Shown here: positions 8,930-17,578 of the stretch, in pieces
Numbering within the stretch: the stretch's first letter is position 1
How the letters are laid out: every line of letters starts with the position of its first letter
Origin: Verrucomicrobiota bacterium
GTDB lineage: Bacteria > Verrucomicrobiota > Verrucomicrobiia > Limisphaerales > AV2
Assembly: GCA_003218515.1 (NCBI GenBank)
Contig: QHNT01000275.1
Span: 1 to 38,309 of the forward strand
Length of the DNA: 38,309 bases
Reading direction: 5' to 3'
Notes under the pieces: model-generated
Told to the model about the DNA's origin: nothing
Seen by the model: the letters and a program-made list of their open reading frames with translations, nothing else
Databases searched by the model: none
Position numbers and translations under genes: made by a program

Positions 8930-8986
8930 CTCCCCATATCTGATCCCGCCCATCTTCAGCCGCCGGTCATTCCTCAAGGAATTCCC

Positions 8987-10243
8987 ATGCCTTCGCGCCT
9001 GCGCCGAATGCTTTTTGCGCCGGTAAAATTTTTTTGGGGAATGCTCTTCTGCCAAAGCGTGCTCGGCGCGTTGGCGGTTCTCGGCTGGACCTATCGTCTG
9101 ATGCAGCGCTCGGTGCTCAAGTGCTGGTGGAAGTTGAGCGAGTCGTCGGCCCGGACCCGCGGCTTCGCGGAATTCCTCGCTGACGATCCGCGAACGCGCG
9201 AACATGCCCATTGGCCGAATTGGTTTCTGGTTCAAAATTTTCGCGAAGCGGTTCGACGCAATTCCGCCGCCAGTCTCCGCCGCCATTTGCTCGCGGTTCT
9301 GAACGCCGTTGGCCAATCGTTGTGGACCAATGTGCGTTTGGGCGTGCAGGGCATTTTCAACACGTGGGTGCTGACGTTGCCGGCGTGCGTGCTGATGCTT
9401 TTCGGCTGGTATGACGGCTGGAACAATTCGTTCAACAAAGGATACGAGCAGTTTTCGGTCGGACCCGGAGTCAGCGTGCTGGGCATCCTGCTGTTCATCG
9501 CGGCGATGCTTTACGTGCCGATGGCGCAGGCGCGGCAGGCCGTTACCGGCAAGTGGCGTGCATTTTATCAATTCCGGCTCGTTTGGACCCTGATTCGCCG
9601 TCGCTGGCTCGCCTGCTTCGGCCTCGCCATGCTCTACGCCCTTGGTTCGGTCCCCATGATGGTCCTGATGTCCGTCGTGATGTTCCTGCCCAATATCAAT
9701 CCCGGCCTGGCCGACTCGACACCGTCGGAAACGATTCAAGTTTTGAACCGCTATTTTTTCTGGTCGGCGTTGTTCGTGTTCCCGGCGTTTGTCGTGCTGC
9801 GACTCATCGCTGCCCGCATTTATGGTTCAACGCTTCTGAGGGCGGTGCAGAGCGGAGCTGTTGCCCAGGACGCGCTGGCGGAAAGCGAATGGCATGTGTT
9901 ACAACGCCTTGACTTGCTTCAGGTCCAGGCGCCGCGACCGCGTCATCCGGTTTGGCGAATCGTGGCCTGGGCTGGCACACGAGCGGGTCGCGTTACGTTC
10001 GGCTTCCTTACCGGGCTGGTTTGGTTCGTCTTCGTTGCGGAATTGTATATTGCGCAATTTTTTAACTACCGCGGAGCGACGGTCTGGCTGAATCAAACGC
10101 TCGTGCAATTGCCATGGTTTCATCATCTCCCGGCCACGCTGAAAAACCCGTGGGGCGATTTCTTCGTCGCCGCGACCATCGCTTTCGTCGCCTGGCGGCT
10201 CAAACGCGTGGCGATTTGGTTGAAATCCTTGCACCGACACTAA
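8987..10243 (+). CDS. multi-pass integral membrane protein, function unknown
   Basis: Several hydrophobic segments from ATG 8987; the longer ORF from 8720 would span the hairpin cluster and is unlikely to start there. Confidence 0.7.
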   Translation: MPSRLRRMLFAPVKFFWGMLFCQSVLGALAVLGWTYRLMQRSVLKCWWKLSESSARTRGFAEFLADDPRTREHAHWPNWFLVQNFREAVRRNSAASLRRHLLAVLNAVGQSLWTNVRLGVQGIFNTWVLTLPACVLMLFGWYDGWNNSFNKGYEQFSVGPGVSVLGILLFIAAMLYVPMAQARQAVTGKWRAFYQFRLVWTLIRRRWLACFGLAMLYALGSVPMMVLMSVVMFLPNINPGLADSTPSETIQVLNRYFFWSALFVFPAFVVLRLIAARIYGSTLLRAVQSGAVAQDALAESEWHVLQRLDLLQVQAPRPRHPVWRIVAWAGTRAGRVTFGFLTGLVWFVFVAELYIAQFFNYRGATVWLNQTLVQLPWFHHLPATLKNPWGDFFVAATIAFVAWRLKRVAIWLKSLHRH

Positions 10244-10261
10244 GTTTCTTTTGCCAATGGC

Positions 10262-11383
10262 CTAACCAATCTTCTTCCTGAACCGCAGCGCGCAGAGCGC
10301 AAACAGCGCCAGGCCCATGCCCGCGAGAATCACGAGGTGTTGCCAGAAGTCCGCGAGACTCGCGCCGCGAAGAATGACGGCTCGCGCCAGTTCGATGAAA
10401 TAGGTCGTGGGAAGCAGCGAGCCGATCGCGTAGAAAATCCAGGGCATGGTTTCGCGCGGGAAGATGAAGCCGGAGAAAAACACCGACGGCATGATGAACA
10501 CCATGCTCATTTGCAGGGCCTGGATTTGATTTTGCGCGCGCGTGGAGACCAGCAACCCCAGGCTCAACAGGCAAAAGATGTAAACGACGATACCGGCAAA
10601 CAGCGCGCTCAGGCTGCCGGCGATGGGCACATGAAACAGCCAGTTCATGATGGCGATGAGGCCGCTCGCCATCACCATGCCGATGCACAGATAGGGCACC
10701 AGTTTGCCAAGCATGAGGCCCCAGCGAGACAGCGGGCTGACCAACAATTGTTCCAGCGTGCCGCGTTCGCGTTCCCGCACCAGCGACATCGCCGTTGCGA
10801 AGGTGGTCGCGATTTGCAGCACCACGCCGATGACGCCCGGCACAAAAAAGTTCGGGCTCCGCATGGCCGGGTTGAAGAGAATTTGCGGGCGCACCTCGAC
10901 CGGCAGTTCGCGTCGGCCAGTCTCGCCGAGCAAACGGAAAACCGATTCACGGAATGACACGCCGAGCGCGGTGTTCAGCGCGGACGAAGCGATGGTGGAG
11001 CTGGAGCCGTCAATCAACACCTGCACTTGCGCGTTGCGGCCGGCGTGCAGATCGCGCGTGAAGTTCGGTGGAATTTGCAGACCGATGTAAGCTTTTCCCT
11101 GACGAATTGCCGCCGCCATTTCATCCACACTTTGCACTTCGCCGACGACGCGAAAGGTCTGCGTATTGACGAAGCGGTCGATGAGCTGGCGGCTTTCCAC
11201 AGTGCGGTCCTCATTCAACACCACCATCGCCATGTGCTTCACGTCGTTGTCGAGCGCATAACCAAACGCGATCATTTCAATGAGCGGCGGAAAAAACATG
11301 AAGAACAGCGTCAGCGGGTCGCGCAGGACGACGAGAAATTCCTTGTAAAGAATGGCGTTGAAACCGCGAAAGGGGAGTTTCAT
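10262..11383 (-). CDS. ABC-2 type transporter permease
   Basis: 373 aa; LYKEFLVVLRDPLTLFFMFFPPLIEMIAFGYALDNDVKH, RERERGTLEQLLVSPLSRW, PRETMPWIFYAIGSLLPTTYFIELARAVILRG. Confidence 0.9.
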   Translation of the reverse strand: MKLPFRGFNAILYKEFLVVLRDPLTLFFMFFPPLIEMIAFGYALDNDVKHMAMVVLNEDRTVESRQLIDRFVNTQTFRVVGEVQSVDEMAAAIRQGKAYIGLQIPPNFTRDLHAGRNAQVQVLIDGSSSTIASSALNTALGVSFRESVFRLLGETGRRELPVEVRPQILFNPAMRSPNFFVPGVIGVVLQIATTFATAMSLVRERERGTLEQLLVSPLSRWGLMLGKLVPYLCIGMVMASGLIAIMNWLFHVPIAGSLSALFAGIVVYIFCLLSLGLLVSTRAQNQIQALQMSMVFIMPSVFFSGFIFPRETMPWIFYAIGSLLPTTYFIELARAVILRGASLADFWQHLVILAGMGLALFALCALRFRKKIG

Positions 11384-11421
11384 GTCCGTGCCAGGGCGAG
11401 TTCGGAGAGCCGATCACAGAA

Positions 11422-11542
11422 ATACCAAAATCCAAACTCCAAACTCCAAATAAACTCCAGCTTCCAAACTCCAAACAGCGCGTGACTATTTGAAATTTGA
11501 TCTTTGGTGTTTTTTTGGAGTTTGGAGTTTGGAGTTTGATGT
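11422..11542. repeat. long intergenic hairpin of CCAAACT(C) motif repeats between two ABC-transporter genes
   Basis: CCAAACTCCAAACTCCAAA (11432-11450) is the perfect inverse complement of TTTGGAGTTTGGAGTTTGG (11514-11532); imperfect pairing continues toward a short apex. Confidence 0.8.
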
Positions 11543-11546
11543 TTCT

Positions 11547-12485
11547 TCATCTTCCGTCTCCGTCGTTGCGGTTCGTCAACGCCACAAACACGTCTTCCAG
11601 CGACGGCGCGATCGGCCGGATGTCCGCCTGGTGAATGCCGACGCCGGCGAGCCGTTCGCGAATGGATTGTTCAGACACAGACTCGTCCACCAGCAGGTGC
11701 ATGGACTGGCCAAACACCGTGGCCGTCCGAACACCCGGCAGTTGGCGTATGGCTTGCAGGCCGACCGTGACATGATCGCAAGTCACATCGAGGCGCTTGC
11801 TTTCGGGTGGGTTGACCACGGGCAACTGTTTCAAATCGTCCGGCTCGCCGCACACGACGAGCTTCGACATGTGGATATAGCCGACGTGGGAACATCGTTC
11901 CGCCTCGTCCATGTAATGGGTGGTGACGAACAGCGTCATGCCCATGCTCGAAAACTCAAAGAGCAGGTCCCACAACTCGCGCCGCGCCACTGGGTCGATG
12001 CCCGCCGTCGGTTCGTCCAGGAACAACACGCTTGGCTTGTGCACCAGCGCGCAGGCCATCGCGAGCCGCTGCCGCCAGCCGCCCGATAACAAGGCGGCCC
12101 GGCGATGCAAGTAAGGTTCGAGATGCGCGAGCGCGACCAGTTCATCGCGCCGCTGCAAAAGCCCCGCGCCGCTCAGTCCATAGAGCCGGCCGTAAAACAT
12201 CAGGTTTTCGTGCACGGTCAACTCGTCGTAGAGCGAGAATTTCTGGGACATGTAACCGATCAGCGACTTGATGCGCTCCGTTTCACGGGCGACGTCGTGG
12301 CCGGCAATCGTTGCGCGACCCTGGCTCGGCTCCAGGAGGCCGCAGAGCATCCGGATGACCGTGGATTTGCCGGAACCATTCGGGCCAAGGAAACCGAAGA
12401 TGGAACCCTTGCTGACGGTGAAACTGACGTGATCGACCGCAGTAAAGTGGCCGAACTTTTTAGTCAGGTTTTCACACGCGATCAT
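11547..12485 (-). CDS. ABC transporter ATP-binding protein
   Basis: Walker A GPNGSGKST, signature LSGGWRQRLAMA, Walker B VLFLDEPTAGIDP. Confidence 0.93.
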   Translation of the reverse strand: MIACENLTKKFGHFTAVDHVSFTVSKGSIFGFLGPNGSGKSTVIRMLCGLLEPSQGRATIAGHDVARETERIKSLIGYMSQKFSLYDELTVHENLMFYGRLYGLSGAGLLQRRDELVALAHLEPYLHRRAALLSGGWRQRLAMACALVHKPSVLFLDEPTAGIDPVARRELWDLLFEFSSMGMTLFVTTHYMDEAERCSHVGYIHMSKLVVCGEPDDLKQLPVVNPPESKRLDVTCDHVTVGLQAIRQLPGVRTATVFGQSMHLLVDESVSEQSIRERLAGVGIHQADIRPIAPSLEDVFVALTNRNDGDGR

Positions 12486-12652
12486 GATGGAGCCTCAGCG
12501 AATGACGTACGTAACGCTCATCGTTCCGATACTGTTGAATCCCCGTTAAAAGCGCAACCGATAAGACCCTTTTGAAACAGTGAAAGGTTATCCCTTCGCG
12601 ATTTTCTTTTTCCGCAAGGATGCCGCGCAACCCGCACGCAAAGACGCGTGCG

Positions 12653-13336
12653 CTACGAGCAAACCTCCTCCGCCTTCAGCTTGGTCAGATCTTCCACCAG
12701 CCAGTCCGGCCGATACTCCTTCAGTTCTTCAGATTTTGCGCCGCCCGTCGTCACGGCGAGCATCTTCGCCGTAATGTGTCGCGCGCATTGGATATCGCGC
12801 GGTGTGTCGCCGATGACGAGGATTTGTTCGCCGCGCAGAGAGCCGTTCAGCAACTGACACCCGCGTTGTCTGGCGATGGCGGCGATTTGGTTGCGGTCTT
12901 CCTGGTCGTCCGCAAACGCGCCGGTCTGGAAAATCTCCCAGAGCTCGAAGTGGCGGAGTTTGATTTCCGCTCCGAGCCGGATGTTACCGGTCAACAAGCC
13001 AATCGCCGGCGGCTGGGGCAGCGCGTGCAGTTGATGAATGAATTCCCAGACTCCGGCGAAAACACCGCCCCTCGTCTGCGTCAACAGGTAGTCGAGCCAG
13101 AAGACGTAGGAGTCGAAGAAGCGGCGGAGATTCTCCCGTGAGGGCTCCACGCCGTGTTGCAGGAACATTTCGCGGGCGATGCCGGTGTCCGTGCGTCCGG
13201 AGAATTTGATGCGCGCGGCGCCGTTGACAATGCTGAACTCGGTCTCAAATGCGCGGCCAAACGCCATCACGCCCGCGCCGCCCGTAAAAATGAGCGTGCC
13301 GTCAATGTCGAAGAGGACCAGGCGAACCACGCGCAC
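12653..13336 (-). CDS. HAD-family hydrolase
   Basis: VRLVLFDIDGTLIFTGGAG ... LLTGN ... VIGDTPRDIQCAR; probable GTG start 13336 (or 13330). Remainder of the long ORF is antisense to dprA. Confidence 0.82.
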   Translation of the reverse strand: MRVVRLVLFDIDGTLIFTGGAGVMAFGRAFETEFSIVNGAARIKFSGRTDTGIAREMFLQHGVEPSRENLRRFFDSYVFWLDYLLTQTRGGVFAGVWEFIHQLHALPQPPAIGLLTGNIRLGAEIKLRHFELWEIFQTGAFADDQEDRNQIAAIARQRGCQLLNGSLRGEQILVIGDTPRDIQCARHITAKMLAVTTGGAKSEELKEYRPDWLVEDLTKLKAEEVCS

Positions 13337-13414
13337 AGCTAAACTGCTCGGTGGGCAAAAAGCAATGGTGATCTCTGCTTGCTGTGCGCGAAGATTTTCG
13401 GTATTCCCTCGCGC

Positions 13415-14521
13415 ATGGATTCCAAGGAAGCGCTCGTGGCCTTGAACATGATTGAGCATGTCGGGCCGGTCCGCGTGCGACAGTTGCTGGAACATTTCGG
13501 CGACGCGCCTTCCATCCTGCGCGCTTCCAAACAACATCTGCTCCACGTGCGCGGCATCGGCCAGGAAACCGCTGAAGCCATCGGGAGCTGGGAGAAATCG
13601 GTGGACCTCAGCGGCGAATTGAAGCGCATCCAGGAGTTCGGTTGCCACATTCTCACGCAAACCGACAAAGAGTATCCCGATCTGCTGCGTCAGATTTACG
13701 ATCCGCCGATTGTGCTCTACGTCAAAGGCGGGCTGACAGCGAAGGACAAGAACGCCATCGCGATGGTCGGCGCGCGGCTGACGACTCATTATGGTTTGGA
13801 GACGGCCCGGAAGCTGGCTTACCAGCTTGCGTATGTTGGCGTGACGGTGGTGAGCGGCGGCGCCCGGGGCATCGACACCGCGGCGCATCAGGGCGCGTTG
13901 AGCGCGAAAGGCCGGACCGTCGCGGTGCTGGGCAACGGCATCAACATTGTTTTTCCGCCGGAGAACGCGGAGTTGTTCCAGCGGATCGCTGCCAACGGCG
14001 CGGTCATGACGCAGTTCCCGTTCAATCGCAAGGCGGACAAACAGTCGTTCCCGATTCGCAACCGCATCGTAGCGGGCATGACGCTCGGAACGGTGGTGAT
14101 CGAGGCCAACCTCACCAGCGGCGCGCTGATCACGGCGGGTATGGCCATCGACAACGGCCGTCAACTGTTCGCCGTGCCGGGCCGGATCGATTCGCCGCAA
14201 AGCAAAGGCTGCCACGACCTGATCAAGAAAGGGGCGAAGCTGTGCGAAGGCGCGGAAGACATTCTGAGCGAGTTTGAATACCTGTTTCCGTCGAGCAATC
14301 GCCCGCCGTCACCGGTGGAAAGCGGCACGCTGCCCGCGCTCAGTCTATCCGACAACGAGCAGAAAATTCATGATGTGTTAAGCAGAGAGGAGTTGGCGAT
14401 CGATGACGTGATCCGTCGCAGCGGACTGCCCGCCTCAGCCGCTTCCGTGGCCTTGCTCAGCCTGGAAATGAAGCGACTGGTCAGGCAACTGCCCGGAAAG
14501 CTCTTCGTGCGGAACCGGTGA
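13415..14521 (+). CDS. dprA: DNA-processing protein DprA
   Basis: N-terminal HhH, AMVGARLTTHYGLETARKLAYQLAYVGVTVVSGGARGIDTAAHQGAL, FPIRNRIVAGMTLGTVVIEA, SGALITAGMA...FAVPG; C-terminal winged-helix-like tail. Confidence 0.94.
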   Translation: MDSKEALVALNMIEHVGPVRVRQLLEHFGDAPSILRASKQHLLHVRGIGQETAEAIGSWEKSVDLSGELKRIQEFGCHILTQTDKEYPDLLRQIYDPPIVLYVKGGLTAKDKNAIAMVGARLTTHYGLETARKLAYQLAYVGVTVVSGGARGIDTAAHQGALSAKGRTVAVLGNGINIVFPPENAELFQRIAANGAVMTQFPFNRKADKQSFPIRNRIVAGMTLGTVVIEANLTSGALITAGMAIDNGRQLFAVPGRIDSPQSKGCHDLIKKGAKLCEGAEDILSEFEYLFPSSNRPPSPVESGTLPALSLSDNEQKIHDVLSREELAIDDVIRRSGLPASAASVALLSLEMKRLVRQLPGKLFVRNR

Positions 14522-14536
14522 GGTTCTCCCGGAGTT

Positions 14537-14881
14537 TTAACGACCCAAGCCCTGTTTTCTGAGCGCCTGCGCCACGGTCGTCGCGCCGCTGCGCTCGATG
14601 TCCTTCTGGTCAATGATCACCACCGGCGAAGCTGTGGCCGGGATTCGCCCACGCTTGACCTTTTGCGGAATGAGGGAACCGGTGATTACGACCTTTTCTT
14701 CGGCCTTCTTTTCCGGCTTCACGGCGGCCGTTTTTATTGGCGCCTTTTTAGCCCCTGTTTCATCGCCGCCAAGCACCGTGCCGGCCAGCAGGCACAGCCC
14801 GGCGCACAAGGACGCAACGAACCTCAATGGGACAGCGGTCAAACGAAAACGGCGGTGGGAAATGCAGTTTGGCGTTTTCAT
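14537..14881 (-). CDS. small protein with signal peptide and truncated TonB-receptor plug-like segment
   Basis: 114 aa: signal-like N-terminus, Lys/Ala linker, VVITGSLIP...TASPVVIIDQKDIERSGATTVAQALRKQG then TAA. Confidence 0.7.
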   Translation of the reverse strand: MKTPNCISHRRFRLTAVPLRFVASLCAGLCLLAGTVLGGDETGAKKAPIKTAAVKPEKKAEEKVVITGSLIPQKVKRGRIPATASPVVIIDQKDIERSGATTVAQALRKQGLGR

Positions 14882-15006
14882 GCCTTAAAGTTAGTCCGAC
14901 GAATCCTTTCTGCAAACTGTTTTTGCAGCCGCCGGATTGGAGGGTGATCTATGAGAGAGGGAAAGAGTGAGTGGATGCGCTGGTTTCCCGGAAACGATTC
15001 CGCCCT

Positions 15007-16209
15007 CTAAATGCGCAGGAAAATTTTCCGGCGATACATCCAGTACAACATCAACCAGAGCACGAGCAAGACGGCCGCGCCGTGCAGGAACGGTTCACAG
15101 GCGTCGCCGAGAATCCTAAAGACGTTTTGACCGAGATGAGTCTCGAGATTCTTCAAGACGAATGCTTCGAATAAATGCGCGATGCAATACGCCGCGATTG
15201 AATTCATGCCGATGACGACCAAAGGAAACGCCCAGAACTTGAAGCCGATAATGTCGATGATTGCATAAAAACCCGCCAACAACAGAAAGCACCAGCCGCC
15301 ACTGTAAAGCGTCCAGCTCGGCGTCCAGATCCGCTTCACGACGGGGCAGAGGCCAAGCGAGCCGATCACCGCTCCAGACACGAGGCCAATGACACCGGTG
15401 ATCAGAAGCCAATTCACCTTCGCCAGAGGCGGGCGTTCGCTGCGAATGACGCCACCGGCAATGAGACCGAGGATCATCGTGCCCAGAGTGGGGATGAAAC
15501 TGAGCGTCGCGTAGCCGCCGCCGTTGAACTCGAATGGTTTTTCGCGCGGAAACAGGTTCAGGAACCAGGTGTCGAACGCCCACGCGAGGTTGCTGTTCTT
15601 GTTCCAATGCGCCGCGAAACCGGTCTGACCATGCTCCTTGAACCATTCCGCGGCGACGCCAACCCTCGTGTAGTCGAAATCCGGCGGAACCGTATACAAC
15701 GCGAACGCAGCCCAGTAACCCGCCAGAATCAGCGCCAGCGCAATCCATTGATCGCGCATTGGCCAAAAGCCGAGCAGGAACAAGAAGCCGTAGCCGAGGC
15801 CGATTTGAGTGAGCGTGTCCTCGAAGGTCCAGTAAGTCTGCGAGCTGCCGGTCGAACGGAGAAAGACACCGAGCAAAATCAGCACGAGCGCCCGCCAAAA
15901 TGCATGGAGTGTCCTGAGGCCGCGCGACTGTCCTTTGGCGGCGCGCCGGGCGATGGAGAATGGAAGCGCCACGCCGACCATGAACGAGAACGACGGTTGA
16001 ATCAGGTCATGCAGCGAACAGCCGACCCATTCGACGTGCGATTGGTGGTGGCAAAGGAATTTCCAGAAGCCGCTCTCGGGCAGTGCTGCGGCCACGCGAC
16101 ACAGCCGGAGCACCTCGGCCATCATGAGGAACATGACGAAGCCGCGATAGGCATCGAGAGAAGCGAGCCGGGCCGGAGCAGATTTGGACGGCGATTCGTT
16201 CAATGTCAC
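15007..16209 (-). CDS. DUF5009/heparan-alpha-glucosaminide N-acetyltransferase-like membrane acyltransferase
   Basis: [48 protein letters not shown] and multiple TM segments; GTG start at 16209 inferred. Confidence 0.82.
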   Translation of the reverse strand: MTLNESPSKSAPARLASLDAYRGFVMFLMMAEVLRLCRVAAALPESGFWKFLCHHQSHVEWVGCSLHDLIQPSFSFMVGVALPFSIARRAAKGQSRGLRTLHAFWRALVLILLGVFLRSTGSSQTYWTFEDTLTQIGLGYGFLFLLGFWPMRDQWIALALILAGYWAAFALYTVPPDFDYTRVGVAAEWFKEHGQTGFAAHWNKNSNLAWAFDTWFLNLFPREKPFEFNGGGYATLSFIPTLGTMILGLIAGGVIRSERPPLAKVNWLLITGVIGLVSGAVIGSLGLCPVVKRIWTPSWTLYSGGWCFLLLAGFYAIIDIIGFKFWAFPLVVIGMNSIAAYCIAHLFEAFVLKNLETHLGQNVFRILGDACEPFLHGAAVLLVLWLMLYWMYRRKIFLRI

Positions 16210-16377
16210 AGGGAACGGGCAACAGATACTCCTCCATCGCGCTGCTTGGAAGCAGAATTTCCAGGCGTGAAAGTATCGACAATTTCTCGGGGCGATTTTC
16301 GAACAAACATTTTGACGCCTTGTCCAGGTTGGAGTAACTACGACGCGGATATCATAACACAAACCACGGAGATAAAT

Positions 16378-16791
16378 ATGAGCACAACTGGAAATGCGTC
16401 GAAGAACGTGTTGAACTCGGACGTTGAAATCAAAGGAAACATCAAATTTTCCGGCGAACTGACCTTTGACGGAAAACTGGACGGCGAAATCCACACTGAC
16501 GGCACGCTGACCCTGGGCGACGGCGCGGTCGTCAACGGCAACATCAATGCCGCCAACGTTGTCGCGCGCGGCAAAGTCAATGGCAACATTACCGCCAAGG
16601 ATAAGATCGACATCAAGGCCAAGACGGAATTGTTCGGCGACATCCGCGCGGCCAAACTCGCCATCGAGGAGGGAGTGACGTTTGTCGGCAAGACCGAGGT
16701 CAACCCCAACAAGGTCTCTCCCACCGCTCCGCCTTTGAGGACGAGCGAGGCACCCAGAATTCCTGAACCAGCCAAATTAGGCGGACGCTGA
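16378..16791 (+). CDS. bactofilin
   Basis: [71 protein letters not shown]; bactofilin beta-helix repeats. Confidence 0.92.
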   Translation: MSTTGNASKNVLNSDVEIKGNIKFSGELTFDGKLDGEIHTDGTLTLGDGAVVNGNINAANVVARGKVNGNITAKDKIDIKAKTELFGDIRAAKLAIEEGVTFVGKTEVNPNKVSPTAPPLRTSEAPRIPEPAKLGGR

Positions 16792-16824
16792 CCCGCGGCC
16801 GTTGTCCGCGCGGGTGAGCATTGA

Positions 16825-17517
16825 ATGCCAGCGAAGAAACAGGCCAAGGTCCTGGTGAGCTGCCCGCGCTGCGGGCACCAGCAGTCGGAACCCCGTGCCG
16901 CCATCTCCACGGCCTGCAAAAAGTGCGGGCAATACATCCGCGTTAAGGAAGTCCTCAAGCCCGCCGCCCGGCCGGCCGGCCGGCCGAAGGAGTTGCGGAA
17001 ACTCGTCTGCTTCGAGTGCGGCACCGAGTTGGAGGTGGCGGTCAGCGCACAGTCAACGATGTGCAAACGCTGCAGCAGCCACATCGACCTGCGCGATTAC
17101 CACATCTCCAACGCGGTTTCCAAAAATTTCAAAACCAAAGGTGAGCTCGTCCTGGAACCCAAAGGTTACGTCTTCAACACGGAAGCCGTCGTCGGTGATG
17201 CCATCATCAAAGGAAAATTTCTCGGCAAGCTCGTCGCGGAACGTTCGCTGACGATTTACTCGACTGCGGATATCAAAGGACATTTCAAGGCGGGCCGGCT
17301 CGTTATTCCGGCGGAAAATCATTTTCGATGGAAGGAGGAGATCACGGTCGGAGCGGCCGAGATTGCGGGCGAACTTGCCGCCGACTTGCGCGCCGCTGGC
17401 GGCGTCGTGCTCCGGGCCACGGGCCGACTGTTTGGCGACGTTCAGGCGAAGAACCTGGTGGTTGAGGAAGGGGCGGTCATGGTAGGGAAGGCGAAGATCG
17501 GAGTGTCAAAATCGTAA
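16825..17517 (+). CDS. bactofilin-like protein with two N-terminal zinc-ribbon motifs
   Basis: CPRCGH...CKKCG and CFECG...CKRCS followed by GELVLEPKGYVFNTEAVVGDAIIKGKFLGKLVAERSLTIYSTADIKGHFKAGRL... Confidence 0.82.
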   Translation: MPAKKQAKVLVSCPRCGHQQSEPRAAISTACKKCGQYIRVKEVLKPAARPAGRPKELRKLVCFECGTELEVAVSAQSTMCKRCSSHIDLRDYHISNAVSKNFKTKGELVLEPKGYVFNTEAVVGDAIIKGKFLGKLVAERSLTIYSTADIKGHFKAGRLVIPAENHFRWKEEITVGAAEIAGELAADLRAAGGVVLRATGRLFGDVQAKNLVVEEGAVMVGKAKIGVSKS

Positions 17518-17578
17518 CCTCCTGAACCTGGCTGGCTCCAGGATCAAATCAAAGCGGGCGCGTTAAGCGAAGAACGAC

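Noticed and set aside
8720-8986. N-terminal extension of the 507-aa ORF
   Set aside because: Overlaps the previous gene's end and the hairpin cluster; Pro/Arg-rich translation typical of non-coding GC-rich DNA.
12633-12652. CGCACGC-AAAGAC-GCGTGCG hairpin after the HAD gene stop
   Set aside because: Short stem and no T-run on the minus strand; not supportable as a terminator.
13337-14215. N-terminal half of the 520-aa minus ORF 12653-14215
   Set aside because: Overlaps dprA in antisense; only the HAD portion from ~13336 is supported.
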